18,434 bases of DNA from an uncultured Prevotella sp. (GTDB taxonomy: Bacteria > Bacteroidota > Bacteroidia > Bacteroidales > Bacteroidaceae), in the NCBI RefSeq assembly GCF_900549175.1, contig NZ_URNN01000061.1, positions 1-18,434 on the forward strand. Reading direction: 5' to 3'. The position numbers and the translations under genes were made by a program. Position 1 is the stretch's first letter. Each line of letters opens with the position of its first letter. This document shows, piece after piece, positions 14,529-18,434 of the stretch. A model generated the notes under the pieces. That model saw only the letters and a list, made by a program, of their open reading frames with translations, made no database searches and had not been told where the DNA came from.

Positions 14529-14536
14529 TATCTTTG
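14529..14536 (+). promoter_or_regulatory. -7 box for the double-retropepsin gene
   Basis: TATCTTTG fits TAnnTTTG, 58 nt upstream of the ATG at 14594. There is no TTG 20 nt further up. Confidence 0.5.
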
Positions 14537-14593
14537 CCGTTGGCACAAACGTTTTTAAACGGTGGCTGATACGGACATAATTTAAATGTATAT

Positions 14594-15910
14594 ATGATTT
14601 ACAGAAAGACAATCGGGATATTGCTCTGCCTGCTCATGCTCGCCATGGCGACGGGCGCGAAGGCACAGTCGGCAGACATGCGTGTGGGTGAGCTGCTGAA
14701 CGGCGGCAACTGGTTTGCGCTCGAAGCGGAATATCCCGCGCTTAGAGACAGCGTGCAGACATCCCTACTCAGACTCATGTCGGAGGCTCTGCTGGGCCAT
14801 TACTTCAACCGTCCGGACGATACGGTGGCGTGTACAGACTCGCTGCTGCGGAACCATCAGGCCGAACTCGGGCTGGGCAACATCACGTCGATGCTGTTCG
14901 TGAAGGCAGCAGCGGAGGCTAAGAGGGGCAACCATGGCGCAGCGGCCGACATGCTCAGTGACTTCGCGGCACAGCTGAGGGCGCAGGGCGTAGAGATGGA
15001 CTACACTACGATAGAGCAGGTGGCGCAGCACTACGGCAAATTCCGCACATGTCCGCCGATGAGCGCCGTGCGGCCCGCGGACGATGCCGTGATAGCGATG
15101 ACGAACGACAGCATCGTGCTGAAAATTAAGAACGACACGGTACAGAGAGGCACAATGATGCGCGTACCGGTGACTGTGGGCGGAAATGAATATCGGGCTA
15201 TATTCGACACTGGCGCCGGCTCAACTTTCATGTCGGCGGCATTTGCCAAAAAGGCTGGCGTAAGAGTGATTGCCGACTCACTGAGGATACAGGGCAGCGG
15301 CATGGTCTACGGACAGGTGGGTGTGGCGGACAGCATGCGGATTGGCGGCATCACGGTGAGGAACATTCCGGTGACGATTAATCCTGACACTACTCTTAAC
15401 CGTGTGGAAGACATCGACTTCCTAATCGGGGCGGACATAATGGCACTGCTCGGCGAGGTGCAGATATTTCCGCACGGCGGCAGAATCGTTGTTCCGGCAC
15501 AGCCAACTCCGAAGCCAGCCTCCGGAAGCAATATGTACATCGACAACATGGCGCTGATAGTGAAGGGCGGAAGCAACGGAAAGACATACGGCTTTTTCCT
15601 CGACACGGGCAACGGCACCGCAGCCCTGTCGCATAGCTTTTACGAGATGAATAAGACAGAAATTGACATGAAAGCCCGGCGGATGAAACGCCTTACGGGC
15701 GGAATTGGTGCCGTGGAGGAACGCGATGTGCTTGTTATTCCCATCTGGAACCTTTCTTTTAATGGAAAGGAAGTCAAGCTGCGGGATGTGGTGGTGTCGC
15801 TTGAAGACAGTCGGAGCGTTCCGTATGCGGGCAATATCGGCATGGCTGTCATCAATCAGTTCGACAAGGGGATCGTCAACTTCAAAGACTGCTTCGTGGT
15901 GTTCGAATAA
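14594..15910 (+). CDS. Exported protein with two retropepsin-like aspartic protease domains
   Basis: A 438-residue protein with a signal peptide (residues 1-25, cleaving near AKA-Q). Residues about 30-150 are helical with repeat-like spacing, possibly TPR-type. Domain 1 (about 185-300) has the active-site motif IFDTGAGSTFMS (D205) and the matching DFLIGADIMALLG strand (275-287). Domain 2 (about 315-438) has FFLDTGNGTAALS (D337) and NIGMAVINQF (414-423). Each half thus keeps the DTG/S plus hydrophobic-Gly pair that define retropepsin folds. Retropepsins normally dimerise; here two halves in one chain could form one active site, as in pepsin. Likely a periplasmic or surface peptidase; substrate unknown. 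It stands alone, with its own -7 box. Confidence 0.85.
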   Translation: MIYRKTIGILLCLLMLAMATGAKAQSADMRVGELLNGGNWFALEAEYPALRDSVQTSLLRLMSEALLGHYFNRPDDTVACTDSLLRNHQAELGLGNITSMLFVKAAAEAKRGNHGAAADMLSDFAAQLRAQGVEMDYTTIEQVAQHYGKFRTCPPMSAVRPADDAVIAMTNDSIVLKIKNDTVQRGTMMRVPVTVGGNEYRAIFDTGAGSTFMSAAFAKKAGVRVIADSLRIQGSGMVYGQVGVADSMRIGGITVRNIPVTINPDTTLNRVEDIDFLIGADIMALLGEVQIFPHGGRIVVPAQPTPKPASGSNMYIDNMALIVKGGSNGKTYGFFLDTGNGTAALSHSFYEMNKTEIDMKARRMKRLTGGIGAVEERDVLVIPIWNLSFNGKEVKLRDVVVSLEDSRSVPYAGNIGMAVINQFDKGIVNFKDCFVVFE

Positions 15911-15921
15911 TACCTATTTTT

Positions 15922-16022
15922 AACACAGAGACACGGAGACACAGAAGATTATTTTTCATAATGCACGGAGACACGGAGGGTTTATTTAAAAAGAATCCTC
16001 TGTGTCTCCGTGCCTCTGTGTT
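15922..16022. repeat. Long inverted repeat built on a 'cacggagacac' motif
   Basis: The 24-bp arms 15922-15945 and 15999-16022 pair with one mismatch. A third copy of the core (15963-15979, GCACGGAGACACGGAGG) sits in the loop and can pair with the right arm instead, giving alternative folds. The motif resembles a dispersed repeat that I recall from intergenic regions of other bacteria. It lies between two plus-strand genes and has no T-run, so it is not a plain terminator. Confidence 0.8.
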
Positions 16023-16120
16023 CAAAGTATAAACTAATAGTTGCAGCTTACCTATCAACTTCAACTTTCAATTATTTGCATTTCTTTATCGCGGCGCTGT
16101 CTGTTTCCGGATTTTTATAG

Positions 16121-16128
16121 TACATTTG
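16121..16128 (+). promoter_or_regulatory. -7 box for the GmrSD-like gene
   Basis: TACATTTG fits TAnnTTTG, 42 nt from the ATG at 16171. No TTG at the -33 position. The rest of 16023-16170 is AT-rich with nothing else visible. Confidence 0.5.
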
Positions 16129-16170
16129 CAGTTGAATTACCCATAACCACAACTAAAACGAGGAATAAAC

Positions 16171-18252
16171 ATGAAAGGCGATGCCCAACTGCTGATAAAG
16201 TTCTTTGACGGATCGGACAAACGGTTCATCATACCGCTATACCAACGTAATTACGACTGGAAGGAAGAGAATTGCGAACAGCTTTTCCAAGACCTTATGA
16301 AACTGCACCGTAGTGACCGGAGGGGACACTTCTTCGGAAGTATCGTGTCGAGCATCCAGACGGGTACGGAAGACCGCTATATCATTGACGGACAGCAGCG
16401 GATAACAACAATATCGCTGCTGCTGATAGCCATGGTAAACGCAAACAAGGAGGGACTGATAGAGGCAACGGACGCGAAACTTGTGGAAAAGATTTTCAAG
16501 CGCTATCTCGTCGATGAATATCAGGAGGATGAGCGTAAGGTGAAACAGAAACCCATCAAGAAGGACATGCAGGCGTTCGATGCGCTACTTTATAATGACA
16601 AGGAACATTATGTACGGGAGTCGAACGTGACGCGCAACTATGATTTCTTCTTCGACCGCGTGGTACATTCCGGACTTACCGTCGATGAGCTGTTCGACGC
16701 CATCAAGCGGCTTGAGGTGATAAACATCAGGCTCGACGAAGACGATGACCCGCAGCTAATCTTTGAAAGCCTCAACTCTACGGGGCTTGACCTAAGCGAG
16801 GCTGACAAGATACGCAACTACCTGCTGATGTCGCTGGCTCCGGCCGAACAAGATGACCTGTACAACCGTTTCTGGAATCCGATTGAGGAATACACAAAAT
16901 ACAATCCGTCGGCGTTCGTGCGCGATTACCTTACGATGAAGCAGGGCAAAATCGGACGTATAGACAAGATATACTTCATATTCAAGGAATATGCCGAACG
17001 CTGTTCTGCCGGCAGGGCGGAGTTGCTGGCCGACATGCACCGCTACGCCCGGATATACAGTCAGATAGACAACGCCTGCGTGGGGACGGACAGGCTGAAC
17101 CGCAAGCTCGCACAGCTGCGGACGCTGGACTCTGCCATCGCATATCCTTTCTTCATGGCCTTTTTCGATTACGCCGAGGAACATGGCATGTCTGACGACG
17201 ATATATATAATGTGATTGACATCATAGAGGCTTATTGGGCGCGGCGCATCATCTGCAATCTGCCGTCGAACGTATTGAACAAGGTGTTTGCCACCCTGCA
17301 CAGAGACGTGCTCGGCCACATTGGCAAGGCGGAGGGCAGTAGCGTTCCCTCATACACCGACGTGCTGACATACGTGCTGTTGAGGAAAGGCCGTTCGGCT
17401 GCGTTCCCCACGGACGATGAGGTGAAGGCGGACTTTGCAACCAGACAGGTGTATAAGATGCCGGCAAACACCCGCATGTTCATCATGGAGCGCATGGAGA
17501 ACAGGGACAGCAACGAGCGCCACGATGTGGTGAAGGAGCTTGCGGAAAAGAATATAACCATCGAGCACATCATGCCGCAGACGCTTTCCGACAAATGGAA
17601 GACGGCGCTGGGTGACGACTGGGAGCGGATACACCAGCAGTATCTGCACACGATGGCCAACCTGACGCTCACGGGTTACAACTCGCAATACAGCAACCTC
17701 ACGTTCCTCGAGAAGAAGAACATGGAGAAGGGATACAACGACAGTGCCTTCCGGCTGAACAACTACGTCAAGGCATGCGGACAATGGACGGAGACGGAAC
17801 TCAGGCAGCGCCAGCTGGAACTGCTCGGAGTGTTTCTTAAACTGTGGCCGATGCCCGCCGCCGGCTTCGAGCCTGTAAGGCGTGAGCAGGAAACGGCATC
17901 ACTGGATGACGAGGACTTTGAGTTTACGGGAAAAAAGATACAGGCATATATCCTCAGCGGTGTGCGCTACGCGGTGAACACATGGAAAGACATGCTCATT
18001 CAGGTGTGCGGGCACATGTTGCGCGAGAAGCGTTCGACGATAGAATGGATGTGCGCCAACGAGAAGTCCGGTTTTTCATCCACACCGGAAACATGGAGGC
18101 GTGAGCTTGCTCCCGGCATGTACGTATGGACGGACAATAACACCACGGCAAAGATAAACATCCTCCGAGGCATGTTCGCAGAATGTAACATCCCGGCTTC
18201 AGACCTGATATTTGAATTCCGCTCTGATTCGGAAGAAGAGGATGAAGAATGA
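16171..18252 (+). CDS. GmrSD-like DUF262/DUF1524 protein (type IV restriction-type)
   Basis: A 693-residue single-chain protein. The N-terminal DUF262 (GmrS-like, ParB-fold NTPase) has IPLYQRNYDW (21-30), YIIDGQQRITTISLLL (70-85) with the DGQQR motif, and PQLIFESLNSTGLDLSEADK. The DUF1524 (GmrD-like, His-Me nuclease) part has ITIEHIMPQ with H466 and MANLTLTGYNSQYSN from about 495, the usual nuclease residues. A C-terminal region (about 580-693) is unassigned and ends in an acidic tail (SDSEEEDEE). In characterised relatives this fusion cuts DNA with modified cytosines, such as glucosylated phage DNA, and needs a nucleotide. It is alone, with no methylase nearby, as expected for a modification-dependent enzyme. 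The intact motifs suggest activity; its target is not known. Confidence 0.9.
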   Translation: MKGDAQLLIKFFDGSDKRFIIPLYQRNYDWKEENCEQLFQDLMKLHRSDRRGHFFGSIVSSIQTGTEDRYIIDGQQRITTISLLLIAMVNANKEGLIEATDAKLVEKIFKRYLVDEYQEDERKVKQKPIKKDMQAFDALLYNDKEHYVRESNVTRNYDFFFDRVVHSGLTVDELFDAIKRLEVINIRLDEDDDPQLIFESLNSTGLDLSEADKIRNYLLMSLAPAEQDDLYNRFWNPIEEYTKYNPSAFVRDYLTMKQGKIGRIDKIYFIFKEYAERCSAGRAELLADMHRYARIYSQIDNACVGTDRLNRKLAQLRTLDSAIAYPFFMAFFDYAEEHGMSDDDIYNVIDIIEAYWARRIICNLPSNVLNKVFATLHRDVLGHIGKAEGSSVPSYTDVLTYVLLRKGRSAAFPTDDEVKADFATRQVYKMPANTRMFIMERMENRDSNERHDVVKELAEKNITIEHIMPQTLSDKWKTALGDDWERIHQQYLHTMANLTLTGYNSQYSNLTFLEKKNMEKGYNDSAFRLNNYVKACGQWTETELRQRQLELLGVFLKLWPMPAAGFEPVRREQETASLDDEDFEFTGKKIQAYILSGVRYAVNTWKDMLIQVCGHMLREKRSTIEWMCANEKSGFSSTPETWRRELAPGMYVWTDNNTTAKINILRGMFAECNIPASDLIFEFRSDSEEEDEE

Positions 18253-18262
18253 ATGAGGGAAG

Positions 18263-18323
18263 GTGACTGCGGGAGGAAATGAAGTCTCTATATCTTTCAT
18301 TCATTATCTCCTCACGCAGTCAC
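18263..18323 (+). other. Long hairpin just after the GmrSD-like gene
   Basis: Arms GTGACTGCG (18263-18271) and CGCAGTCAC (18315-18323) pair perfectly, with a partly paired inside (GGAGG with CCTC and GAAATGAA with TTCATT). It starts 10 nt past the stop. No T-run follows, so it may protect the 3' end or work with the next hairpin. Confidence 0.55.
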
Positions 18324-18342
18324 AGCAACTATTGCAGCTATC

Positions 18343-18386
18343 AAAAGAGGTTTACCCCTCCAAATGTTGGATGAACCTCTTTTTTC
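18343..18386 (+). terminator. Rho-independent terminator of the GmrSD-like gene
   Basis: A perfect 10-bp stem, AAAAGAGGTT (18343-18352) with AACCTCTTTT (18374-18383), has a small inner hairpin (CCAA ATG TTGG) and ends in a T run. A/T ends on both sides allow use in both directions. Nothing is visible in the last 50 bases of the window. Confidence 0.85.
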
Positions 18387-18434
18387 TGTCTTTCTGTCCA
18401 AAATCATCATTCTTTCTGTCGACAAACAATCTGT

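Noticed and set aside
1..18434. CRISPR array, tRNA, rRNA, transposase or integrase
   Set aside because: I looked for regular spaced repeats, cloverleaf-like sequences and transposase or recombinase motifs and saw none; the only short tandem array is the 11-bp one at 6725-6768, which has no spacers.

Overview
The window looks like a Bacteroidota chromosome, most likely Bacteroidales (Bacteroides/Prevotella-like). The evidence is the repeated Bacteroidota promoter signature (TAnnTTTG, in three cases with TTG exactly 20 nt upstream), the lack of obvious Shine-Dalgarno sites, an exported protein with a Bacteroidales-type C-terminal tail, and LytTR/LytS and AraC regulators typical of the group. 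I did no database search; all family calls come from motifs read by eye.

Layout. (1) 1-2922 is an AT-rich island on the minus strand holding two tandem, diverged copies of a two-gene unit: an XRE-type regulator followed by an HNH nuclease. The left HNH gene runs off the window edge. Both copies keep the same promoter with a palindromic operator between its -33 and -7 boxes. The island abuts a 3' remnant of another gene (2923-3066). (2) 3151-5387 is a minus-strand operon: sugar O-acetyltransferase, a Tat-exported aldo/keto reductase that is now a pseudogene (internal deletion), and an exported flavodoxin. (3) 5536-8022 is a minus-strand pair: an AlbA_2/HATPase-type protein whose winged-helix tail is cut off by an in-frame TGA inside an 11-bp tandem repeat, then an ADP-ribosylglycohydrolase starting directly after the lost tail. 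(4) 8254-11404 holds a frameshifted AraC-type regulator, divergent to an iron-alcohol-dehydrogenase-like gene whose metal ligands all appear to be replaced, and a convergent Tat/lipoprotein flavodoxin-ferredoxin (EFR1-like) protein. (5) 11604-14362 is a minus-strand operon: outer-membrane beta-barrel-like protein, LytTR response regulator, LytS-type histidine kinase. (6) 14594-15910 (+) is an exported protein with two retropepsin-type DTG domains in one chain. (7) 15922-16022 is a long inverted repeat of a short 'cacggagacac' motif. (8) 16171-18252 (+) is a single-chain GmrSD-like DUF262/DUF1524 protein, followed by two hairpins, the second a clear terminator.

How it fits together. Regions 2 and 4 look like parts of an exported flavin/Fe-S/NAD(P) redox set, but two members carry small deletions consistent with microhomology and a third lacks its metal site, so the set may be decaying in this strain. 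Regions 1, 3 and 7 carry nuclease, ADP-ribose and modified-DNA restriction-type genes, as expected of accessory or defence DNA. The best candidates for something undescribed are the duplicated XRE-HNH module with its operators, and the AlbA_2/HATPase plus ADP-ribosylglycohydrolase pair with its repeat-borne stop.
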